Shown here: piece after piece, positions 12,501 to 24,636 of the stretch
How the letters are laid out: each line of letters opens with the position of its first letter
How positions within the stretch are numbered: the first letter of the stretch is position 1
From: Symbiodinium natans
Lineage: Eukaryota > Sar > Dinophyceae > Suessiales > Symbiodiniaceae
Assembly: GCA_905221605.1 (NCBI GenBank)
Contig: CAJNDS010002555.1
Coordinates: forward strand, 226,001 to 290,000
DNA length: 64,000 nt
Reading direction: 5' to 3'
Translations under genes and position numbers: made by a program
The notes under the pieces: generated by a model
Databases searched by the model: none
What the model was told of the DNA's origin: nothing
The model's input: the letters and a program-made list of their open reading frames with translations, nothing else

Positions 12501-14815
12501 GCCTCCAAGCCTGTCCGAAATCACCGCCCCAGGTTGACGAAGCAGGAGGCCGGCTTCTGTTTCTCCTATGGCACAGAGCTCCTGGGACGTCATTTGAAGG
12601 GGTATAGGGCCCTGAATCTTATTCCCCTATATACCCCCTATATCTACCTTATATAGTGTCTATCAACCTAAGTAGCCCCTAACGAACCCCCAAACAACCC
12701 TAAGGTCCCTTATAAGGGTCCCTTGATCATTGGGGTTTAGGGTTTTAGTGGTGGGTTGGAATGGAATGACTAGGTGTCGGGCCTCAGTCCTTGCATGAAA
12801 CAGTTCCCAGGTTGAACAAGGTTGGGTGGGTGGGCGTGCTCGGATTTTGGGGCTGGAAGTTGGGTTGGCCATACGAAGAAACTGGAAGCATGCTGGCACA
12901 ACAGGAACGTCCAGGCGGCCACGCCGGGTTATACACATGGCCACACAACTGGGAGTTGGGGCAGTGCGTTCTTGGAGGCTAATGGGGACCCTTAAAGGGG
13001 AGCCCTTCTCAACCCTCTTCTGGCTTGTTTGAACAGGGACCTCATTGAGAGGGTCTATAGCCCCAAGCGTCCCTCTAATCCTATCCCCTACTGCTTGCCG
13101 CTGTTTAATATCCAGGTCGGAATAACTACTAAAAATATTCCTTTATAGTCCCTTTATATTGATACTACAATAACCCCCCAAAACCCCCAAAACCCCCAAA
13201 ACCCTTAAACCCCCTAAACCCTAAACCCTAAACCCTAAACCCTAAGCCCTAAGCCCTAAACCCTAAATCCTAAACCCTGGATTATCGCCAGCCCAGGCTT
13301 CCGGCGGAGAAGGAGATCTGCAGTGACATCTCCTCCCGCTACGGGGAGGTCAGCAACCCCTTCGAGTGCCAGAAGCCGCCGGGGCTCTGTTTAGGGTTTA
13401 GGGTTTAGGGTTTAGGGCTTAGGGTTTTGGGGTTTTAGTTCTTCTTGAGGGGGCTCCGGGCTTGGGACGAGTTCATGTTGTAGGCATGGCGGGTCGTCCT
13501 CGTCATTCCTGCGCAAGTGCTCCAGCTATTGCACGTTGCTCAAAAAAGCGCTGACAATGAACAACGTGAAAGGCAATAAACACAAATGCTGAGAATAAGG
13601 ATAGATCTTATTATTCGTATTATGCACGAGAGATCCTTCTTTGCTGTTGTTGCCGCGCAGAAGCGGTCTGAAGCTTGCAGAGCTGAAGCTATGGGCCGAA
13701 CCACCCTAAGCTCTGAACTCTAGCAAGGGCCTTAGGGTTTTGGGGCCTTTTAGGGTTTACGAAGGGCCTTTAGGGTTTAGGGTTTATGGTTGACGGCTCC
13801 AGGGGCTCTAGGGTTTCAGGTTCAGGGTCGAGGGGCGGGAAGTGGCGCCCAGGTTGTGTCAAAGTGCTTGCAGCCGTTGCGTCCGTTGGTCCTTCGCCCC
13901 TTGGCGATCTAAGGGGGTAGCCTCTGATCTCTTCACAGCGTTTTTAAATGGTTGGGGAGAAGGTGTGAACGAGAAGATAAATCCTCAAAGTCAATATGGG
14001 GGGTTTGCGATTTTAGGGGTACCTTAATGGGGTCCTTACTATAAGGGAATCCTACTATTTGGGGTCTATATTAGGCGTCCCTTATTCTCGTTTTCTCCAT
14101 ATAGTGTTGTGATTCACATCTCAGGCAACACTGATACAAAAACACAGAGATCTTAGGTCATACTCGATGAAGAGCGGAAGCGTGGAAAATGCCGCTTCAC
14201 CAGAGATGACGGGTACTACCGGATCGTGAGCGTGTCTTCTGTGAGCGGGCCTGTGACGTGCGGGGACATCACCAAGTACCAGCCAGACGCGTGGCAAGAG
14301 CATGTTGCATCCTCTCTCTGCAACGACATGGGTGCTTATCCCGAGATGAAGGACGCAGAGACATGCAGGAAGGCTTGCTTCGTGGACAAAGGCTCCCAGA
14401 CGAAAGCTAATGTAGTGCAGCCTATCTTGCCCTAAACCCTAAACCCTAAACCCTAAACCCTAAACCCTAAACCCTAAACCGTAAACCCTCTTGTTGATGT
14501 CACAGTCCCCGATCAGATTGCAACCGGGTTCCATTTTCAAAGGGCTGTGGTGGGGGGGGATCTTCCCTAAACCCTAAACCCTAAACCCTAAACCCTAAAC
14601 CCTAAACCCTAAATCCTAAACCCTAAACCCTAAACCCGGTACCCCAAAAGGGGGCCAGAACTTGGAGAACTGACCATACGAATGTTCCCAGAGAGCCCAA
14701 TACCCCTTACTTACGAAATATACCTCAAACTATATAAGGATCCTTAATATGGTTATAAGGGCACATTCCCTACTTAAGGGGATTTCTTGGAACCCTAAAC
14801 CCTAAACCCTAAACC

Positions 14816-14847
<32 letters not shown>

Positions 14848-17800
14848 ACCCTAAACCCTAAACCCTAAACCTTAAACCCTAAACCCTAAACCCTAAACCC
14901 TGCTTAAGGGTATATTCCTTACTTAAGGGGGTTGTTGGGCTCTTTGGGCTCCCCCGTCAGATTGCAAAGTCGCGCAGATGTCCGGGGGCATTTGCTGGAC
15001 CGGCGTCGGCAAGGACGGCTGCACTAAGGCCGCAACCAGCATGTCTGTGCCTTGGTCGCCCAGGGGTACCTTTTTTTGGGTTTAGGGTTTAGGGCTTAGG
15101 GTTTAGGGTTTAGGGTTTGGGGTTTGGGGTTTGGGGTTTGGGGTTTGGGTTTGGGGTTTGGGGTTTTGCCTTTTCCTGCTGCCCTAGGTTCCCTTATACA
15201 GTACCCAACCCCAAAAAAGAGCACCCTGTCCATCATCTGGTTGCTGAGGTGCACAAGACGAGAAGCGCCAAAGAGGCGCTGCAAACCAGGCGCGCGGCCT
15301 GATGCACAGTTCCTTTTTGCGAGGAGACCGTTACGCAAGGAAGGGTTTAGGGTTTAGGGGTTTAGGGTTTAGGCTACCCAGTTGGCCCAGTTCAAATGTG
15401 CAAGCCCCCCCCCTCTCATTTTTCCGGTGGCGTCTTAACTTCTGCCTTCTTTTACATGATTTCGCTCGATCTGCGGGTGTCTCGACTTTGCGATTTGCGT
15501 TGAACAGGAACTTCCCCACCTTAAACCTGGAACAGGGTTTAGGGTTTAGGGTTTAGGGTCTAGGGTTTAGGGTTTAGGGTTTAGTGTTCAGGAACTACCC
15601 GAAACCTTTCGGTGCGTGCAGGTGCCACGCGGCAGGTGGCGTGCAAAGGGCCGCGGAGAGCAAGAAGGCCCTGTGCCCGCAGCTGGGCTTCAAATTAAGG
15701 GTTTAGGGTTTAGGGTTTAGGGTTTAGGGTTTAGGGTTTAGGGTTTAGGGTTTAGGGTTTAGGGTTTAGGGTTTGGCGTTTAGGGTTTCGGGGTTAGGGA
15801 AATTGAGCCGTGGAGGCCGAAACCCTGAACCCTGAACCCTAAACCCAAAAAACCCTAAACCCTAAACCCTAAACCCAAAAAACCCTAAACCCTAAACCCT
15901 AAACCCTAAACCCTAAAAACCCTAAACCCTAAAAACCCTAAACCCTAAACCCTAAACCCTAAACCCTAAACCCTAAACCAACCCCCTGAAGTCGCCTTAG
16001 GCCGGATGAGGAGGACTGCGACACGTGGGCCCTCGAGGAGGCGACGAAGTCGGTGCACGGCTCCGATTCCGAGGTCTTCCAGGATCGGCTCAGGGTTTGG
16101 GGTTTAGGGTTTAGGGTTTGGGGTTTAGGGTTTAGGGTTTGGGGTTTGGGGTTTAGGGCTTTGGGTCTAGGTGTTTAGGGCTTTGGGTCGAGGTGTTTAG
16201 GGTTGAGGGTTTGGGGTTTAGGATTTAGGGTTTAGCCCTGTGGTTTGGGGTTTCGGGTTTAGGGTCTAGGTGTTTAGGGTTTAGGGTTTAGGGTTTGGGG
16301 TTTAGGATTTAAGGTTTCATGGTTTAGGGTCTAGGTGTTTAGGGTTTAGGGTTTGGGGTTTGGGGTTTAGGGTTTGGGGTCTGGGGTTTGGGGTTTAGGG
16401 TTTCGGGTCTAGGTGTTTAGCGTTTAGGGTTCAGGGTTGGGTGTTAAGGGTTTAGGGTTTCGGGTTTGGGGTTTGGGGTTTAGGGTTTCGGGTTCAGGGT
16501 ATAGGGGGTGGGGTTTGGGGTTTGGGATTTAGAGTTTAAAGGGTTTGGGGTTTAGGGTTTCGGGTCTAGCATCTCAAGTCTAAGCACTCACTAGTCAAGC
16601 AGCTTGTGAAGTTCTAGAGAAATACCCACCCGCCCATTGGGTCCCACAACATTAGGAAAACATGTTACTTCAAATCTACAAACCAGTCGTCTCTCAACTC
16701 TCGGGCCCAAGGCCCAAGCCCTCAAGCCCTTTAAGGCCCAAGGCGCCAAGACCTGCTGGTCGAATCGAGCAACCATGTGTGGGTAGCTTATTCTAAATGA
16801 GGGTCCCTTTTGAGCCCTATATATCGCGCGGCACCCTTAAAAGATGTGCCGGCGAGAACTATGGGACGGGGACTACCCTGTGGTGGGTAACAAATCATGA
16901 GTAGTGAGCAGTGCACCTGTAAGTTATGGAGGGGTGGCGATGCCGAAAGTCTCGTGCGCCCTGAAAACAATGTTTCTGATCGGCTTTGAGCGAGACGAAG
17001 TGTGGTGAAGGGGTGGTGCCGGGGCGATGTCCTAGTTCAGGCATACGCCGTTTTTTTAACCGCGCGAAGACGTTAGTTTGCCGGAGGCCAGGAAGAGCAA
17101 CCACAAGCAGCTCATGGGTTTTGGGTGAGAAGTTTGCTTCCGGTGCAGTCAGGATTCCAGGGTTGTTGCCACTTGCAACCAAGCTTGTTTACCCTACGAA
17201 CCCTTTCTTAAGTTTTGACCTGAGTTTTTCCGTTTGCGCTTCGAAGCCATCCTGACCACACCACACCTGTGTATGGGAAGTTCCAAAATCTCGCACCCCC
17301 TGTACACCAGACTGGATTCCTCCGTAACAGCATTCCAAGAAAGTCCCCCTAATGGTATCGAAAGCCCCATACTATGGGGTTTTACGAAAATAGTGGACCC
17401 CTGAAATAGACTCCCAAATAGTAGGATACCCTAACTTCGAAAGCCACCATATGATGTCGAAACCCCAAAGTCCTCCAGGAAGCTATGGCGCTGACCGGAA
17501 CCTCCTGGAACAAGTTCACGTGCGAGCTCCTGGACATCGACGTGGATTGCCCCAACGTGAACCTGGGAGAGAAGGCGGGGGAAAACCATGTGGTCACTTC
17601 TCTATAAGATGGTCCCCGTTGGGGCTCCTTTTTATACGGCAGCTCCTCTTACTTGCAAAAGGCACCGTAATTTAGAGAACTGACCATGTGCGTTAAGGGC
17701 TCTACAGGGATTCGGCATATGCCCCAAACCCCTAAACTCCCTAAACGCCAGCCTAAACCCCGCAGGCTAGCAGCCCTGAATCCTTGAACCCTAAGCCCTA

Positions 17801-18874
17801 AGCCCCTGGCCCATACACCCTCAAGTCCAGACCCTCAACCCCAACCCCGCAATCCTCATCCCGCAGCCTAAACCCTAAACCCCAAACCCCAAACCCCAAA
17901 CCCCAAACCCTAAACCCTAAACCCTAAATCCTAAACCCTAAACCCTAAACCCTGAACCCTAAACCCTAAACGACAAACCCTAAACAGCAGCACGTCCAGG
18001 TCGACAACTTCGATGTTTGCCAGCAGCAAGGGGATGCGTTGTATTCGGAGCAAGACATCCAGGACTGAGGGGCTGAGGGGCTTGGGGTAGGACCGTGCAC
18101 CCCCCAACTCTGAGTTCTAAACCCTTGAGATGCTCTTAGGGTTCAGGGTTTAGGGTTTAGGGTTTAGGGTTTAGGGCTCAGGGCTTGGGGTTTAGAGCGC
18201 AATCTGCCCCAGCAGGATTTGGCGGACGCCGAGGTGACGGAGCAGCTCGCCAAGTGCCGAGACGCTGCAGCCGCAGCTGTGGAGAAGAGCTGCAAGCTGG
18301 CAGGGAAGACGCTTGCTTCCTATAGTCTCCTGGGGGTTTAGGGTTTAGGGTTTCGAGTTTAGGGTTTTCGGCGTAAGGTTTAGGGTTTCGGGTTTAGGGA
18401 TAGTCTCCATAGGATTTTAAGTTTTGACTCCTGTGCAGCCCAGAGAATATTGGAAACTTTCTTTTCTGGTTCTAAAGGGAGAATATAGCTTCTGCAATAG
18501 GATAGTTTGTGTTTCCTATAGTCTCCTTATACTGCTACTACTATTCGCTTAAGAACCCCCCAAAAAAACAAAAAAGAAAGAAAAAACATATATATATATA
18601 TATACACACATATATCAACACATATTAATACATACATATATATATTCTTCCATACTAGGGCAACACAGGGAGTATTATTCCTTAATTTTTTTTTTTGGGG
18701 GGGGGTCTTGAGCAAACAGTAGTCTAGTTTTAGCTTTGCAACCCTAAAGCCTCTACAGCCCAAGGGATATTGGACCCTTTCTCTTCCGGGTTCTAAATGG
18801 GGATCGGGATCTGTTGTGCTTCCCTTGTGTTGCTGATATAAGACCCCTAAACCCTAAACCCTAAACCCTCAATC

Positions 18875-18948
<74 letters not shown>

Positions 18949-21900
18949 ACCCTAAACCCTAAGCCCTAAGCCCTAAACCCCAAACCCTAAACCCTAAACC
19001 CTAAGCTTCCCTTCTCCTGCTAAGATAAGACGGCTTTAATTTTTGCAATTTAGGGTTGTAGTGTTTAGGGCTTAGGGTTGAAGGACTTTGGGTTTGGTCA
19101 GAGTTTGGCCAAACTTGCTTTAAGGGGCAAAATTCTAAACCCTAAGCCCTCAACCCGAAACCCTAAACCCGAAACCCGAAACCCTAAACCCTAAACCCTA
19201 AACCCTAAACCCTACACCCTACACCCTACACCCTAAACCCAAACTTGCTGCAAGGGGCTTCCGTGTAGGAACATTTTCACAGAGTCACACGGCCCGGCCG
19301 AGTCGCCTACTTGGCCAACCTGTTGAACTTCACGCCTTTGGGCTTTCTTTTCTTTTGAAATAGGAACCTTTGCAGCAGAGCCCTAAACCCTAAACTCTAA
19401 ACTCTAAACCCTAAACCCTAAACCCTAAACCCTAAACCCTTGGTTAATTCCTTGTTTTTTTGCCAGTTTTATTGGCTCAAAGTAAGGATGAAGGGCTGGT
19501 GGGGCATGAAGAAGTTCGGCGATCCGTGGAAAGGAATGCCTCTCAGCTGTTGATGGAGTGGGGAGGGGGGGGGGGCACCCAAACAGGTTTAGGGTTTAGG
19601 GTTTAGGGTTTAGGGTTTAGGGTCTAGGGTCTAGGGCGTAGGCTATAAAGCCTGAGCTCTCAGCCCTGAACCCGCGCCTTCCCAGGTTCTGTCCTGACAA
19701 GGAGATGTCTCCCGAGGAGAAGTGCGACTTGCTCATCGAGCGTATCGGCAGCTTCGAGGGCGCCACGAAGACCTCAGGCGTCTTGGTTTAGGGTTTAGGG
19801 TTTAGGGTTTAGGGTTTAGGGTTTAGGGTTTAGGGTTTAGGGTGTTGTTGCGGGAGACTTGGGGATGTTCCCCCTTCTGCTAGCTTTCCTTAATAGGGAA
19901 TATCGTAACCCCATTGAAGAGCCTTACTAAGGACTGTTAGAATAAGGGGGCACATCCCAACCAGAAACCCTAAACCGTTAACACGAAACCCAGTCCCGGG
20001 ATCTCTTGAAGCCTGGACGGCGCGACCCCAAAGTTAAACATGCCCTTGTGAAGGTTCCAGGAGTTTACTGCAAGAGCATCGTAGCAATATAGTTATATGA
20101 GCGCCCGCCAAAATTATGTTTCTTCAAGCCGTACTACAGTGGACACGAGTTGTTAAACCATGGAAAGCGATATGGGCCCCACCTAAAGCGATAACATTAA
20201 TTTGCACATTTAGATACATGCATCCCACAGTCCCATAGTATGTAAAGCGATATGGGCCCCACGTAAAGTGAGAACATGGTATTCCGCGACCTCACACCGT
20301 GTGAAGTGATTTTGTCTGGCGCTCATATAGAAATGTATATATAGTTCCGTATGTACATATACATACGTGAACTGCATACATACATATATGTATATGTGTA
20401 TATATATATATATATATGCATTCAGAAATACACACGTGTGTATATATATATATATAAGCATAAAAAACATTCAAATATATACTCATTTTTCAGGGGGGCA
20501 GTCGTCTTCCTCAGGCGTCCTGAAGGCGGAGATTGTGGCCTCCTACGTTCCGTCTGAGCAGTGCGCCAAGGCACCAGGATCCTTAGAAAGACCGCAGTTC
20601 CCAGAGACTCCAATACTCCTTTGTTAAGGTTTAGGGTTTAGGGTTTAGGGTTTAGGGTTTAGAGTTTAGGGTTTAGGGTTTAGGGTTTAGGGTTTAGGGT
20701 TTAGGGTTTAGGGTTTAGGGTTACTTCCTTTGAACCATACAAGGAGCCCTTGTATATTTTCAGGAGTATTCCTTAACCTTAAACCATACAAGGAGCCCCA
20801 AATTAATTTCAGGAGTGTTCCTTAAATTAAGGGGTAGTGGAGTTTTTGGGTTCATCCTGAGATCGGAGACGAGCCTCCTACCCCCTGAAGAAGGGCTTAG
20901 GGGTTTTAAAGGCCTTAAGCGACTTGAATGCGGCAAAGAACCCAAACCTTCAGCCCCAGACCCTAAACCCGAAACCCGAAACCCCAAACCCCAAACCCTA
21001 AACCCTAAACCCTAAACCCTCAACCCTAAACCCCTGAGAGGCGGCGGGCGACCAGTGGCTGTGCGAGCTGAAGTTCCTCAACGAAGGCGGGGGCGAAACG
21101 AAGCAGATGGACCTGACGAACCAGATCCAGCTCCAGAACATGTACCAGGCAGGCTGGAGGGTTTAGGGTTTAGGGTTTAGGGTTTAGGATTTAGGGTTTT
21201 GGGTTTAGGGTTTAGGGTGTATGATGCTCCAGAACATGTACCAGGCAGAAAGTGGGGGGGGGGGGTTTAGGGTTTAGGGTTTAGGGTTTAAAGTCTAGGG
21301 TCTAGGGTCTAGGGTCTAGGGTTTTTGGTTTAGGGTTTAGGGTTTAGGGTCGAGGGTTTAGGGTTAGGGTTTGACCACAAAGCCCCGCAAAGAAAGCGTG
21401 AGAACGACTCCTCTGCTTAGGGCCCCCCCAAGCCCTAAAACCCTAAACCCTAAACCCAAAACCCTAACCCTAAACTCTAGATGGTGCCAGGCAAAGCAGT
21501 TCGACATGCTGGCAGCCGAGAATGAGAAGGTGCAGCAAGAGCTGGCAGAGACCTGGCTTGAGTTAAGGAACTTTGAACTCAGATACCATGCCCTTTAGGG
21601 TCTAGGGGTTTCGGTTTAGGGTTCTATTCACATTCCCTAAGCCCTGAACCCTGAACCTGGCAATTTGTAGGTAAGAACCCTTAGAACGGGCTTACCATTT
21701 ACTTTATATCTATAGTACCGCAACTATGTTTCTAAGTTCATATTCTTGTTTATATAAACTCAAGTCAATGGAATTTAGAAACATCATTGTTAGTAAGGTT
21801 CTAAGGGGTATAGTTTTCCATCTACCATATTGACATATTCCCTGAACCCGAAGCTCTGAGCCTGGTAACTTCACAAAAAGCCTTAAACCCTAAACCCTAA

Positions 21901-24596
21901 ACCCTAAACCCTAAACCCTAAACCCTAAACCCTAAACCCTAAACCCTAAACCCTGAAATGTCAACTCAGGAGATCCAGGGGATGATGGACGAGGGCTTCT
22001 CGAAGACCAACGAGAAGCTCTTCGCGATGGATGCGGCGGCCGCGAACCGAACCTTAGGGATTAGGGATTAGGGTTTAGGGTTTAGGGTTTAGGGTTTAGG
22101 GATTCTTGGAAGTAGTTTTTTTCCTTCAGGGTTTCGGGTTTAGGGTTTAGGGTTCCTAAGAAACGGCAAACGTCATAGTTTTTGCTAGGGTTCCGAGTTC
22201 AGTAAAGGAACTGGCGAGCAGACCAAGGAGATCTTCAACAAAATCGATGCACCCGTGTAAGGAATGCCAGCACCCCTTTGAACCCCGAACTTTTGGGTTT
22301 TTTTTTGGGTTTAGGGTTTAGGGTTTATGTTTACACCCTAAATCGCAACAAATGTATTGTTCTAGGGAGAGAAGGCAAGCCTTAAACCCTAAACCCTAAA
22401 CCCTTAGAAAAATCCTTAATCCTTAATCCTTAATCCCTAAACCCTAAACCCTAGATCCTAAACCCTAAACCCTAAACCCTCCATCCTCAACCCCAAACCC
22501 AGAAGCTCCGAGGCATCGCAGAAGGAGCAGAACGCACGCCTCGCCTACATGATGGAAGCGGCTCAGTGCGACAGCAAGCTGCAGACAAAGGAGCTGAAGG
22601 CAGGGGGCGGCCGTCACGTCGCTGGGGTTTAGGGCTTAGGGTGTATGTAGGGCTTAGGGTTTAGGATTTCGGGTTTAGGGCTTGGGGTCTAGGGTTTAGG
22701 GTTTAGGGTTTGGGGTCTAGGGTTTAGGGTCTGGGTTTGGGGTTTGGGGTTTTTAGGGTTCAGGGTTGCTGGGCAGGGTCAATCCACCGAAAGAAGGTGA
22801 ATATGCATCTCTGCATTCTTCTGTATACACTGCTGGGTTCGTTTGTTTCTGCGTTCCAGTATTCTTCGCATTTGCACACACAGGTGTAACGGTGTGGACT
22901 GGAAGCCTTGAGGGTTCAGGGTTTAGGGTTCATGGTTTCGGGTTTAGGGTTAGGTATGCAAAGTATGTCAGGATTTATTGCGGCTCCGACTTCGAAGCCC
23001 GAAGCCCTAAACTGTAAACCCCAAACCCCTGGACCTCAAACCCTAAACCCTAAACCCAAAACCCTAAACCCCAAACCCTAAACCCTAAACCCTGAACAAA
23101 ACCCCCAGGACTTCGTTCAAAACGGTCTGGACAACCTGCAGTCAGCGGTTCTGAGCGGAACGGGCCAGCAGATCGATGAGGCGGTTTCGAAGATGCAGGC
23201 GTCTGGGCTCGTTGGTAGGGTCCAGGGTTTATTGTTTGGGGTTTAGGGCTTAGGGTTTAGGGTTTAAGGTTTAGAGTGAAGGGGTGTGGGTGTAGGGTTT
23301 AGGGTAGGGAGGGAGGGAGGAGGGGGGGGTTAGGGTTTGGGGCTCCTTCTGTTTCCCCTTCTGCTCTGTCTTCTTCTTCTGTCTTCTTCTTCTGTCTTCT
23401 TCTTCTGTCTTCTTCTTCTGTCTTCAATTCTCAAGTTTTGTGTTCATGTCCTCAAACTTTGCAGATATAGTTACAGTACTTGTATATGGGGCATACTGAA
23501 AGTTACGATTCGCATTCTGCATGAAGCTTGTCAGGTACCGTGTTTTAGGGTCAAGCAGTGACGCTAGAGCTGGCGCATGTGGCGAGGATTCGATTGCGCA
23601 GAGCCAGCGGGCGATCCAGTCGCAAATGGCAAGCGGCTTTCGAGATGCTCGGTAGCCGAGTGGTGCCCGTTTTTGGGTTTCTGGTACCCTAAGCCCTAAG
23701 CCCTAAGCCCTAAGCCCTAAGCCCTAAGCCCTAAGCCCTAAGCCCTAAGCCCTAAGCCCTAAGCCCTAAGCCCTAAGCCCTAAGCCCTAAGCCCTAAGCC
23801 CTAAGCCCTAAACCCTAAACCCCAAACCCTAAACCCTAAGCCCTCATTACAAAATGGTTGCGGGGGCGACCAAGGATATGAAGGCGACGGTTACCGAGGG
23901 CTTTGACCAGGTTCAGCAGAAGTTGGACGCGAATCGGAAGGCCATCCAGAACCAACTGAACCAGCGCTTCAACAAAGTCGATCAGCATCTCGTGAAGGTA
24001 CAAGGACGGGCGTAGCACGAGGCCCAAGGCCTTCGGGTTTTTGAGGATTTCCTGGGGAACCGACACGGCTTCCTGCGTCGACTTGTAAGATGTACAGCAA
24101 CTGCAGAGTGCATGCACGCACAATCCGGGTCACGGTCGTGAGAGGACAGCTGGATGTGGCGCTGAAGAACCTGGACGTCGTCGACAACAGGAGAGTCGAT
24201 GCAAGACTGCGGCCTTCACATGCGGGGCAGTTGCCACAGCACCCCCGGTAGAACCCAATGGTGGTAGGGTGGAGGGTTCCGAAGTTCAGTAGATTCCGAA
24301 ATTGGGGTACCTTATTAGGGTCCTTACTACCAGGGAATCGTACTATTCGGGTCTATGTTAAGGGTCCCCCTATTTTCGTAGATCCCCACATGTTGACGGC
24401 CGATGACCTCCCTTGACTTCCGAAGGATCAAGGATCTGGCGAAACAGAGCAGCCGACAGTTCGAGGAGCTGCGCCATGGGCAGCAGCGCCACTTGGGTCG
24501 ACTTGTGTAATATATATATATATATATCTATATGTACCTTTTCAAGTTCTATGGGCCTTTACTCAATCTCCATAAAGCCCCACAAAACCCGATATA

Positions 24597-24636
<40 letters not shown>

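Noticed and set aside
16895-17255. Overlapping open frames of about 90 codons on both strands
   Set aside because: No junction repeat, paralogue or recognisable motif supports either strand.
20210-20630. Tyr/Ile-rich open frames
   Set aside because: They arise from AT and GT dinucleotide repeats; only the 3' part at 20515 is coding, and in another frame.
23685-23846. CRISPR-like regular repeats
   Set aside because: Units are contiguous 7-mers without spacers.
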